Origin: Firmicutes bacterium CAG:449
Lineage (GTDB): Bacteria; Bacillota_I; Bacilli_A; RFN20; CAG-449
Direction of reading: 5' to 3'
Length of the DNA stretch: 7,462 bases
NCBI GenBank assembly: GCA_000432895.1
Contig: FR889379.1
Span: 1 to 7,462, forward strand
Shown here piece after piece: positions 1-6,437 of the stretch. The translations under genes and the position numbers were made by a program. The notes under the pieces are model-generated. The model saw nothing but the letters and a program-made list of their open reading frames with translations. It was not told where the DNA came from and did not search any database. Position 1 is the first letter of the stretch. Every line of letters begins with the position of its first letter.

Positions 1-687
1 ACCACCGTTTTTATTTGCTTCATCAATTAAGCAATCTGTACATTTATTTAAATCATTATTATTAGATATTATTTGACTTATTGTTTGATTATTTACCATA
101 TTGTATAAACCATCACTACATAATAATAATCCATCATAATCATTTTTAATAAACTTTAAATTTATAATAACAGTTGGATAGCACCCTAACGCATTTGTAA
201 TAATATTTTTTGATGGGTGATGTTCCATTTCTTCATAACTAATGCGTCCTGTTTCATATAAAAAATGAACATATGTTTCATCAACTGATTTTTGCTCAAT
301 ATTACCATTTTTTATTAGATAGCATCTTGTATCCCCAATATAACACATTAAAGTAATATCTTTATGAATTAAAAAACAAGCAAAAGTTGTTCCCATACCT
401 CTATTAATATCACTCATATTGGCGTATTCATTAAGATACTTATTCATTTTTCTAATAATACCTTTAAGCCATAAATACATATCAATCTTATTAGTAAATT
501 TTGTTTTTTGTTTAAATGCTTTAATCATATATTGTTCTGCTAAAGAAGAAGCCACTTCACCATGTTTATGCCCACCCATTCCATCAAAAACCATCATAAA
601 ACAATCATTATGCTCATTTGTCATAACAATTGCCATATCTTCATTTTTTTCTCTTAGTAAGCCAATATCTGATTTATATGAATACAT
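1..687 (-). CDS. prpC: PP2C-family Ser/Thr protein phosphatase (PrpC/Stp), 3' end beyond the window
   Basis: This is a metal-dependent cytosolic phosphatase that removes phosphate from Ser/Thr residues, in Bacillota usually opposing the PASTA kinase PrkC/Stk. I translated 229 residues from the ATG at 685-687; the frame is open to base 1. PP2C motifs appear in order: RxxNED at 12-17, the metal-binding DGMGG at 35-39 followed by HGEVAS, GMGTT at 97-101, the GDTR motif at 118-121, HPSKNIITNALG at 157-168 and the metal-binding CSDGL at 190-194. The last residues are DEANKNGG, so the final conserved GGxDN metal site lies just past the edge; the family is about 240-250 residues long, so only a few codons are missing. 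The start overlaps the rlmN stop (TAATG, one shared base), and no strong Shine-Dalgarno is visible, so translation is probably coupled to rlmN. The order rlmN-prpC matches B. subtilis, where prkC follows. Identification is firm; the partner kinase is inferred. Confidence 0.95.
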   Translation of the reverse strand, partial: MYSYKSDIGLLREKNEDMAIVMTNEHNDCFMMVFDGMGGHKHGEVASSLAEQYMIKAFKQKTKFTNKIDMYLWLKGIIRKMNKYLNEYANMSDINRGMGTTFACFLIHKDITLMCYIGDTRCYLIKNGNIEQKSVDETYVHFLYETGRISYEEMEHHPSKNIITNALGCYPTVIINLKFIKNDYDGLLLCSDGLYNMVNNQTISQIISNNNDLNKCTDCLIDEANKNGG

Positions 688-1718
688 TAGAGTATATTCT
701 CTTTCTTTGCTCTTAATTGTCCACAAGCAGCATCTATATCAGTACCAAATTCTTTTCTTATTGTAGCATTAACACCGTTTTTCATTAAGCGATCCATAAA
801 CTTCTTTGCATTATTAGAGCGATGATATCCATTTTCACTTACTTCGTTATATGGAATCAAATTAACATATGCAAAAACAGGCTTAATCAATTTAGCAAGT
901 TCGTCTGCATCATGTAAAGAATCATTAACATCTTTTAAAAGAATATATTCAAAAGTAACTCTTCTATTAGCATTAACATTATATTGTTTAACCGCCTCAA
1001 TTAATTGATTTAAAGGAAAAGCATTATTAATTTTCATAATCTTATTCCTTATTTCATCATTTGGAGCGTGTAAAGAAATTGCTAAATTAATTTGTAATCC
1101 TTCAAGTGAATATTTAATAATTTTATCAGGAATTCCACATGTAGATACTGTTATATGTCTAGCACCAATTGCTAGTGCTTTTTGATTATTAACAATTCTT
1201 ATAAAATCCATGACATTATCATAGTTATCAAATGGTTCACCAGTTCCCATTACAACAATATGACTAACACGTAACTTTTCTTCTTTTAATAAATCATTTA
1301 AGACAAGAATTTCACCTACCATTTCATCAGGTGATAAATTTCTTTGTTTTTTTAATAATCCGGATGCGCAAAAAGAGCAACCCATGTTACATCCTACTTG
1401 AGATGAAACACAAGCAACTTGCCCATAATTATATCTCATTAATACAGTTTCAACTTTTGCACCATCTTTCATTTGCAAAAGTAATTTTATAGTTCCGTCT
1501 TTTGATACTTGCTTTGTAAAAATTGTTGGTTTTTCCAAGCAATATTCTTGTTTTAAGACTTCAATAAACTTTTTCGAAATATCAGTCATTAAATCAAAAT
1601 CAACAACTTCTTTTTCATAAATCCAAGAATATAATTGCTTAGCACGATATTTATTTTGTCCTAATTTAATCATTTCTTGTTCAAGTTTTTCTAAAGGTAA
1701 GCTATATAAATTTTTCAT
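687..1718 (-). CDS. rlmN: Dual-specificity rRNA/tRNA adenine-C2 methyltransferase RlmN (radical SAM)
   Basis: RlmN methylates C2 of A2503 in 23S rRNA at the peptidyl-transferase exit tunnel and, in characterised species, A37 of some tRNAs, using a [4Fe-4S] cluster and SAM. The 343-residue product has the family's usual length. An N-terminal helical domain (about 1-75) contains YRAKQLYSWIY. The catalytic Glu is seen in GAKVET (E90). The cluster cysteines are C110, C114 and C117 (CNMGCSFC). The SAM-binding GTGEP is at 158-162, VSTCG at 191-195, and the methyl-carrying Cys is C332 in DIDAACGQL. These features match RlmN; I did not examine residues that would separate it from the resistance enzyme Cfr, and rely on the chromosomal context for that. 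The start lies only 3 bases after the rsmB stop, in the same frame, with an A-rich stretch instead of a Shine-Dalgarno, so ribosomes probably reinitiate after rsmB. The single Trp (W32) is TGG. It ends in TAA, overlapping the phosphatase start. Confidence 0.97.
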   Translation of the reverse strand: MKNLYSLPLEKLEQEMIKLGQNKYRAKQLYSWIYEKEVVDFDLMTDISKKFIEVLKQEYCLEKPTIFTKQVSKDGTIKLLLQMKDGAKVETVLMRYNYGQVACVSSQVGCNMGCSFCASGLLKKQRNLSPDEMVGEILVLNDLLKEEKLRVSHIVVMGTGEPFDNYDNVMDFIRIVNNQKALAIGARHITVSTCGIPDKIIKYSLEGLQINLAISLHAPNDEIRNKIMKINNAFPLNQLIEAVKQYNVNANRRVTFEYILLKDVNDSLHDADELAKLIKPVFAYVNLIPYNEVSENGYHRSNNAKKFMDRLMKNGVNATIRKEFGTDIDAACGQLRAKKENIL

Positions 1719-1721
1719 AAA

Positions 1722-2981
1722 TTAGTTTTTTTTCATTATTGCATAATACGCTCCATCACTTGGAGTTTCATAAGCGAATATTTGTTTTTCCTCCACTAAA
1801 GAAAATTCTTTATGATTATTTAAGAATTCTTCAATAATCAAATTTGATTCCTTCTTATTATAAGTATAAACAACATATTCTATAATTCCATCATTTTTTA
1901 CATATAAACTAGCTTCTTCTAATTGTTTCTTTTGTTCTTCAACAAAACCATCAATTTGTTCTTTCTTTAATGTTAATAAAATATCTGGTTTCTTTCTTAT
2001 TAAACCTAATGATGAAGAAGGAGCAATTAATAAAACTTTATCACAAGTTTTTCTTTCTACATGAGTAATCAATTGTTCAATTGGTGATTGAAAAACATCA
2101 AGTGAATGTATTTTAAATCTTGTTGCAACTTTTGTTATAGAATTATAGTCAAAGATATTAGGTGCCATTACATGAATTTGCCCAATATCTTTCATTTTTA
2201 TTGCCATATCTAACGCTATTAAGCCTCGATCATCAGCAATTAATAATGCTGTATCATTTAGTTCTAAATTTAATTTTTCAACAATTAATTGATTTGTTTC
2301 ATCTTCAACAAAGACTAAATTGTTTTTAAATGGAGTTATTTCAATAAGTTTATCTCCACCAATATAATGTAGTGAATTATCTAAAGCACCTTTTTCAAAA
2401 TAATTAGGATATTCATTAACAATTTTTTCTTGATTAGTTAAAAATAAATTACAATTTAAAGCAATTTTTACACTTCTTCTTGAAGATGCAATTGATTTAT
2501 AAGTCTTTTTTACACCAAAATGCTTAGTCATCATTTTACAAATCCATTCTGGATATGCATAAAGTAAACTTAATCTTTTATTTAAAATTGCATATTCTCT
2601 ATCTGGAATAGGTAATGCTTTACCATCCAAATTGACCATTGCTTGATAAAATTCACCGATGGATATTTTTTCTTCAAGTGATGAAGCAATTCCGTTTAAT
2701 TCATCTAAAATCATTTCATTTGTTATTTCTTTAACATAATGATATTGACCAAGTGCACAAACAAGATAATCTCTTGTTACTTCATTTTCAACAGGAAAGA
2801 TTTTATTTTGTTCCCATAATAAGAAATAATAGCGATTTATAATTGATTTAACCGAATCTTTAATTAAATATGATTCTTCTTTAGGTAATTTATCAAATCC
2901 TCTATTAATTAAAGTTTGAAAGCTAATTTCTCCATTTTTAATTTGCTTTAAACTTTTATAAATTTCTTCTAATATAGCCAT
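1722..2981 (-). CDS. rsmB: RsmB-family protein (16S rRNA m5C967 methyltransferase homologue) lacking catalytic residues
   Basis: RsmB (Sun/Fmu) normally makes m5C967 in helix 31 of 16S rRNA. This 419-residue protein has the family layout: a NusB-like helical RNA-binding domain (about 1-130), a linker, and a Rossmann methyltransferase domain (about 225-419). Clear RsmB signatures are YPEWICKMMTKHFG at 143-156, EDETNQLIVEKL at 226-237, LGLIRKKPDI at 325-334, LEEASLYVKNDG at 354-365 and SDGAYYAIMKK at 408-418. The catalytic positions are changed. The DACAAPGGKT loop has become LLIADDRGLIAL (246-257). Motif IV DAPCSGLG is IAPSSSLG (319-326), losing Asp and Cys. Motif VI YSTCT is YVVYT (369-373), losing the other Cys. 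Methyl transfer by the known mechanism is therefore unlikely, yet the frame is intact, suggesting a retained non-catalytic role such as binding 16S rRNA. An AGGGGG Shine-Dalgarno lies 11 bases before the ATG, 31 bases after the preceding gene. Homology is firm; function is uncertain. Confidence 0.9.
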   Translation of the reverse strand: MAILEEIYKSLKQIKNGEISFQTLINRGFDKLPKEESYLIKDSVKSIINRYYFLLWEQNKIFPVENEVTRDYLVCALGQYHYVKEITNEMILDELNGIASSLEEKISIGEFYQAMVNLDGKALPIPDREYAILNKRLSLLYAYPEWICKMMTKHFGVKKTYKSIASSRRSVKIALNCNLFLTNQEKIVNEYPNYFEKGALDNSLHYIGGDKLIEITPFKNNLVFVEDETNQLIVEKLNLELNDTALLIADDRGLIALDMAIKMKDIGQIHVMAPNIFDYNSITKVATRFKIHSLDVFQSPIEQLITHVERKTCDKVLLIAPSSSLGLIRKKPDILLTLKKEQIDGFVEEQKKQLEEASLYVKNDGIIEYVVYTYNKKESNLIIEEFLNNHKEFSLVEEKQIFAYETPSDGAYYAIMKKN

Positions 2982-3012
2982 ATTATCAATAACCCCCTAC
3001 TATATATAAAAA

Positions 3013-3447
3013 TTATTTTTCATTTTTATTAAAGTCGGCAAATATATCACCAAGATATATATCATCGTCTTCATCAGACTCATTTTCAATATTTACTTGA
3101 TTACTCTCTGTGACAAATAAAGGGTAATTATTATCAATTCTTGAATAAAATCCTTTAGAAAAATATGTAAAGTTAACATGTGCATGAACAGAAAAATTTT
3201 TAGACAACTCTAAAATTAATTTTACTAATTCTAGTTCATATTTTTGATATTCATTTGTCATTTCAAAAGTGACAATCATATGGAAAGAAGTTTGATCAAC
3301 ACCTTGATGATAAATCATCGAATGTAAACATGTTACAAATATTTCATCTTCATTAATTTTGAGTAATTTAGCAACCTTTGGCACAATAGTTTTTTCCACT
3401 TCTGAGCCCAAAAACTCATCTACTCCTTTTAGTAAGATATTAATCAT
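3013..3447 (-). CDS. Small DUF1904/tautomerase-fold-like protein with an acidic C-terminal tail, function unknown
   Basis: The function is not known. Residues 1-108 resemble, by my reading of the pattern, the DUF1904 family (a MIF/tautomerase-like fold): a first strand INILLKGV, a helix with VEKTIVPKVAKLLKI at 17-31, a strand DEIFVTCLHSMIYHQG at 34-49, strand HMIVTFEM, helix YELELVKLILELSK at 70-83, and strand VHAHVNFTYFSKGFYSRIDNNY at 87-108. Residue 2 is Ile, so the N-terminal catalytic proline of true tautomerases is absent and enzyme activity by that route is unlikely. Residues 114-144 form an acidic tail with EDDD at 126-129 followed by IYLGDIFADF (130-139), resembling a short peptide for binding a partner (inference). 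A strong GGAGG Shine-Dalgarno at 3454-3458 lies six bases before the ATG. The gene sits where def-fmt occur in Bacillus, between priA and rsmB, with its own upstream promoter. It is certainly a real gene; family assignment is moderate. Confidence 0.8.
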   Translation of the reverse strand: MINILLKGVDEFLGSEVEKTIVPKVAKLLKINEDEIFVTCLHSMIYHQGVDQTSFHMIVTFEMTNEYQKYELELVKLILELSKNFSVHAHVNFTYFSKGFYSRIDNNYPLFVTESNQVNIENESDEDDDIYLGDIFADFNKNEK

Positions 3448-3469
3448 ATTTTTCCTCCAACAATTTGTA

Positions 3470-3489
3470 TTTATTATAAATATAATAAA
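3470..3489. repeat. Perfect AT-only inverted repeat over the -10/start of the internal promoter
   Basis: Two 9-base arms, TTTATTATA and TATAATAAA, are exact inverted copies separated by two bases. The dyad covers the -10 box and predicted transcription start before the DUF1904-like gene. It could be an operator for a dimeric regulator; as an RNA hairpin it would be weak (no G-C pairs) and it has no terminator character. Chance occurrence in such AT-rich DNA is possible. Confidence 0.4.
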
Positions 3490-3511
3490 ATTAAAATAAG
3501 ATTTTTGTCAA
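3482..3511 (-). promoter_or_regulatory. Internal promoter for the DUF1904-like/rsmB/rlmN/prpC genes, overlapping the priA stop
   Basis: On the minus strand a perfect TTGACA (3506-3511) contains the priA TGA stop codon; 18 bases later lies TATTAT (3482-3487), a five-of-six match to the -10 consensus. The start of transcription would fall near 3475, before the GGAGG ribosome-binding site at 3454-3458. This would let the four downstream genes be expressed independently of gmk-priA. The 60-base gap is the longest in the operon, which fits. The high AT content makes -10 matches common, but a perfect TTGACA is not. Confidence 0.6.
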
Positions 3512-5706
3512 TAATCTTCATGTGGATTTACATTAATAATAAGCGATAAATTACGTTTTTTTGCAAAAAATAGCATTAAATCGTTAATTACTGGCTTTAC
3601 AATATTATAGTCTTTGTATTTTAAAATTATTTTTTTTCTGTATAAATCATTTAATTTCTTGATAAACATTTCACTTGGTCCGACAATAAAGACATTTTCA
3701 ATTTCATTAAATTTTGTTTGTAAGTATCTTTTAACTTCATCACTAGCATCTTCAACTTCATCATATTTTTTACCACTAATTAATAATAAACACATGAATG
3801 TATATGGAGGGTTATTTAACAATTTTCTGAGCTTAATTTCTGTGGCATAAAACGACATGTAATCTTGTCTACAAGCTGTTTTTATAACAAAATTATTTTT
3901 ATTATATGTTTGAACTATTGCCTCACCTTTTTTAGCTCTTCCTGATCTTCCTATTGCTTGAGTAATTAAATTAAATGTTCTTTCGTTTGCTCTAAAAGAA
4001 GGGATAGCTAGACCAATATCGGCAAGAACAATACCAACAAGTGTTACATTTTCAAAATCATGTCCTTTAGCAATAATTTGTGTTCCAATTAAAATATCCG
4101 CTTCATTATTTGAAAAATCATTAATAATTTTATTTGTTAAATTAACCTTTCTTGTGATATCTGAATCTAGTCTTAAAACTCTTGCTTCAGGAAATATTTT
4201 TTTTATTTCTAATTCTATTTTTTCAGTTCCAAATCCACCTTTAAAGACTTTATTTGAATTACATTTTGGACATTTTGTAATCATGTCAACTTCATAATTA
4301 CAATGATGACAAATAAGCTTGTTATTCATGTAGTGATAAGTTAATGCGACTTGACAATTTGGGCATTTTATTACATATCCACATTCTCGACAACTAACAT
4401 AAGGTGAATGTCCTCTTCTATTTACTAATAGAATACTTTGTTGATGATTAGTTAATCTATTTTTTATTGCCTCTATTAAACTATTGGATAATAATGCTGA
4501 TTCAGAAGAAATATTATTTTTATTAGTCAAATCAACAATATCAACCTTTGGCAAAGGAAGATTATTTATTCTTTTTTTTAAATATAATTGTTCGTATATA
4601 CCCTTTAATGCTCTAGATTTTGTTTCTAATGAAGGTGTAGCAGAACCTAAAATTATTTTAAAATTATGATATTTTTGTCTCATTTTTATCACATCTAATG
4701 CATGATAATAAGGCAATTGATCTTCTTGTTTATAAGTTTCAGAATGCTCTTCATCCAAAATGACTAGACCAATATTTTCTAATGGAGCGAATACAGCACT
4801 TCTTGCTCCAATTACAATATCAACTTGACCTTGTTTTATTCTTCTATATTCATCATATCTTTGTGATGGTGTTAGTTTACTATGAAGAATGGCCACTCTT
4901 TCAAATCTTTGCATAAATCTCTTTACCATTAAATATGATAATGATATTTCTGGTACAAGCATTAAAACGGTTTTTTGTTTTTTTATAATTTCTTCAGCAA
5001 CTTGTAGATATACTTCAGTTTTTCCAGAACCAGTAACTCCTTCAAGAAGATATGTGTCTTTTGTTCCATTTAAAATTTTATCAAAGCATTCTTTTTGTTC
5101 TTCATTTAAAGTTAATTTTTCTGTTTTCTCTATAGTTTCAAAAAACATCCGATTTTTTTCTTTTTTAAATATTTCAACTTTGTTTTTTTGTATTAAAGAA
5201 CTCAAAATTGATGTGGGACATTCACTTTTTTTTATTGTTTGTTGAGTTGATATTTTATTTAATAAATCAATTTGTTTTTTTGTTAAATTATCAATATTAT
5301 TATCAATTACTTTAACGAAACTTTCATAAGCAATTTTTGGTTTATTTTGACTAGACAATTTAGGTTTTAAAGATGGTGGAAGCATACTAAAAAAAACACT
5401 TATTCTTGGTGCAAAATAATAATTAGCAATTTCTAAAGATAAATTAGCTAATTCTTCATTTAATAGAGGCTCTTTATCTATAACTGAAGAAATATTTTTT
5501 ATTTCAAATCCAGTTTTTTTTATATATTCTTCTTTTGTTTCATTAACTTGATTAATGTTAATTACTACACCACAAACTAGTTTATTGTTAAATGGAACAA
5601 TTACTCTGGATAATAGTTGAATAGGATCATCTTTTTCATAAAAATAAGAAAAAAGGCGGTCTAAATTAGAACTGGTGTACTCAATTAATACTTCGTATAC
5701 CTTCAT
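3508..5706 (-). CDS. priA: Primosomal replication-restart helicase PriA
   Basis: PriA is a 3'-5' superfamily 2 DNA helicase that recognises stalled forks and loads the replicative helicase. At 732 residues it is standard length. An N-terminal DNA-binding domain (about 1-105) contains LDRLFSYFYE and NKLVCGVVI, followed by a short winged-helix-like linker. The helicase core has Walker A GVTGSGKT (223-230), Walker B DEEH (318-321), GSATPS (354-359) and, in lobe two, GTQIIAKGHDF (541-551) and QAIGRSGRAKKG (583-594). Two zinc sites are intact: C439, C442, C448, C451, C466, C469, C479 and C482. A C-terminal domain with NNPPY (631-635) follows. The start has an AAGGAAGG-like Shine-Dalgarno in the 14-base gap after gmk. 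It ends in TGA, which lies inside a TTGACA box; the other complete genes here use TAA. The protein has no Trp. rpoZ and coaBC, which separate gmk and priA in Bacillus, are absent. Identification is firm. Confidence 0.98.
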   Translation of the reverse strand: MKVYEVLIEYTSSNLDRLFSYFYEKDDPIQLLSRVIVPFNNKLVCGVVININQVNETKEEYIKKTGFEIKNISSVIDKEPLLNEELANLSLEIANYYFAPRISVFFSMLPPSLKPKLSSQNKPKIAYESFVKVIDNNIDNLTKKQIDLLNKISTQQTIKKSECPTSILSSLIQKNKVEIFKKEKNRMFFETIEKTEKLTLNEEQKECFDKILNGTKDTYLLEGVTGSGKTEVYLQVAEEIIKKQKTVLMLVPEISLSYLMVKRFMQRFERVAILHSKLTPSQRYDEYRRIKQGQVDIVIGARSAVFAPLENIGLVILDEEHSETYKQEDQLPYYHALDVIKMRQKYHNFKIILGSATPSLETKSRALKGIYEQLYLKKRINNLPLPKVDIVDLTNKNNISSESALLSNSLIEAIKNRLTNHQQSILLVNRRGHSPYVSCRECGYVIKCPNCQVALTYHYMNNKLICHHCNYEVDMITKCPKCNSNKVFKGGFGTEKIELEIKKIFPEARVLRLDSDITRKVNLTNKIINDFSNNEADILIGTQIIAKGHDFENVTLVGIVLADIGLAIPSFRANERTFNLITQAIGRSGRAKKGEAIVQTYNKNNFVIKTACRQDYMSFYATEIKLRKLLNNPPYTFMCLLLISGKKYDEVEDASDEVKRYLQTKFNEIENVFIVGPSEMFIKKLNDLYRKKIILKYKDYNIVKPVINDLMLFFAKKRNLSLIINVNPHEDY

Positions 5707-5720
5707 TTTGACCTTCCTTT

Positions 5721-6326
5721 TTATTTATTTTCATTTTTTAATTCTTTTTCTTCTAATTTTGCAATTCTACGTTTAATGATTCTTTTAATGTTATAACTTG
5801 CTTTTGAAAGATTATCATTAACAACTGTATATTGATAATGATTTGCATAATCAATTTCTCTTTTGGCTTTTTCAAGTCTTTCTTGGATAACTGAATCTGG
5901 CTCAGACTTTCTTCCTCTAATTCTCTTTTCAAGTTCTTCTAATGAAGGTGGAACAAGAAAAAATGATATAACATCATCACCTTGACATTTTTCAAGAACT
6001 TTTTTTGCACCTTCAATTTCGATTTCTAAGAAAACATTTTTTCCTTCATTTCTTAATTTTTCAACATATTCAGCAGGTGTTCCATAATAATTACCAACAA
6101 AATATGTGTATTCTAAAAATTTATTCTCATCTATCATTTTTTGGAATGTTGGTATATCAACAAAGAAATAATCCACTCCATCTTTTTCTAAATTTCTTGG
6201 CTTACGTGTAGTCATAGAAATAGAATATGCTAATGAGAGCGAATCATCTTTAAATACTTTTTTTCTAACAGTACCTTTTCCTACTCCTGAAGGACCAGAA
6301 AGAACAATCAACAAACCTTTTTTCAT
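5721..6326 (-). CDS. gmk: Guanylate kinase
   Basis: Guanylate kinase phosphorylates GMP (and dGMP) to GDP with ATP, in the cytosol, feeding GTP and dGTP pools; in Bacillota it is a known target of (p)ppGpp. The 201-residue length is typical. The P-loop GPSGVGKGT is at 11-19. GMP-binding residues are visible as SISMTTRKPR (35-44, including R41 and R44), FLE (E72) and GNYYGTP (78-84, with Y81). EIEIEGAKKV corresponds to the usual EIxxQGAxxV segment, with Glu replacing Gln. A lid with LEKRIRGRKSE and a Lys/Glu-rich C-terminal tail complete it. The start is set by a GAGGA Shine-Dalgarno (6336-6340) nine bases upstream and by MKKGLLIVLSGPSG matching the family N-terminus. It is the first gene of the leftward operon, 14 bases before priA, and has its own promoter facing away from rqcH. 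Confidence 0.98.
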   Translation of the reverse strand: MKKGLLIVLSGPSGVGKGTVRKKVFKDDSLSLAYSISMTTRKPRNLEKDGVDYFFVDIPTFQKMIDENKFLEYTYFVGNYYGTPAEYVEKLRNEGKNVFLEIEIEGAKKVLEKCQGDDVISFFLVPPSLEELEKRIRGRKSEPDSVIQERLEKAKREIDYANHYQYTVVNDNLSKASYNIKRIIKRRIAKLEEKELKNENK

Positions 6327-6353
6327 GCAAACATTTCCTCGATAAGTAAAATA

Positions 6354-6382
6354 ATTATATGCATTTATTTTATTTAAATCAA
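6354..6382 (-). promoter_or_regulatory. Sigma-A-type promoter for the gmk operon
   Basis: Reading the minus strand, TTGATT (6377-6382) and a perfect TATAAT (6354-6359) are separated by 17 bases, the optimal spacing. An A lies at the expected transcription start near 6347, giving a leader of about 21 bases that carries the GAGGA ribosome-binding site. This probably drives gmk-priA and the downstream genes. It is a consensus match only, with no experimental evidence. Confidence 0.75.
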
Positions 6383-6424
6383 TTATTGTTGAATAAAAAA
6401 GATTAATTTCTGTTTTATTTGTTA

Positions 6425-6430
6425 TATAAT
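6425..6430 (+). promoter_or_regulatory. -10 box of the rqcH promoter, placed directly before the start codon
   Basis: A perfect TATAAT ends one base before the first ATG (6432) and seven bases before the second (6438). Transcription would start at about 6437-6438, at the second ATG, giving a leaderless or nearly leaderless mRNA. The -35 region is poor: TTAATT (6403-6408) with a 16-base spacer matches three of six positions. No Shine-Dalgarno precedes either ATG, unlike gmk, priA and the DUF1904-like gene. Confidence 0.45.
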
Positions 6431-6437
6431 AATGAAT

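Noticed and set aside
689..702. AGAG/CTCT short dyad just before the phosphatase start
   Set aside because: Only four-base arms, lying inside rlmN codons; too weak to call an RNA structure or operator.
419..766. Plus-strand open frame of 115 codons
   Set aside because: Lies opposite the phosphatase and rlmN; composition is that of an antisense shadow (Ser/Leu/Ile-rich) and no ribosome-binding site or family motif is seen.
2982..3012. Possible promoter (TATATA) before rsmB
   Set aside because: No acceptable -35 at proper spacing; the AT-rich composition makes such strings common.
3614..5245. Three plus-strand open frames (3614-3850, 4484-4669, 4889-5245)
   Set aside because: All are antisense to the well-supported priA gene and show no motifs.
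6005..6211. Plus-strand open frame of 68 codons
   Set aside because: Antisense to the guanylate kinase coding sequence; no start signals.
6324..6340. Out-of-frame ATG TTT GCA TGA overlapping the gmk start
   Set aside because: The Shine-Dalgarno is too close to this ATG to serve it; a chance mini-frame in the leader.
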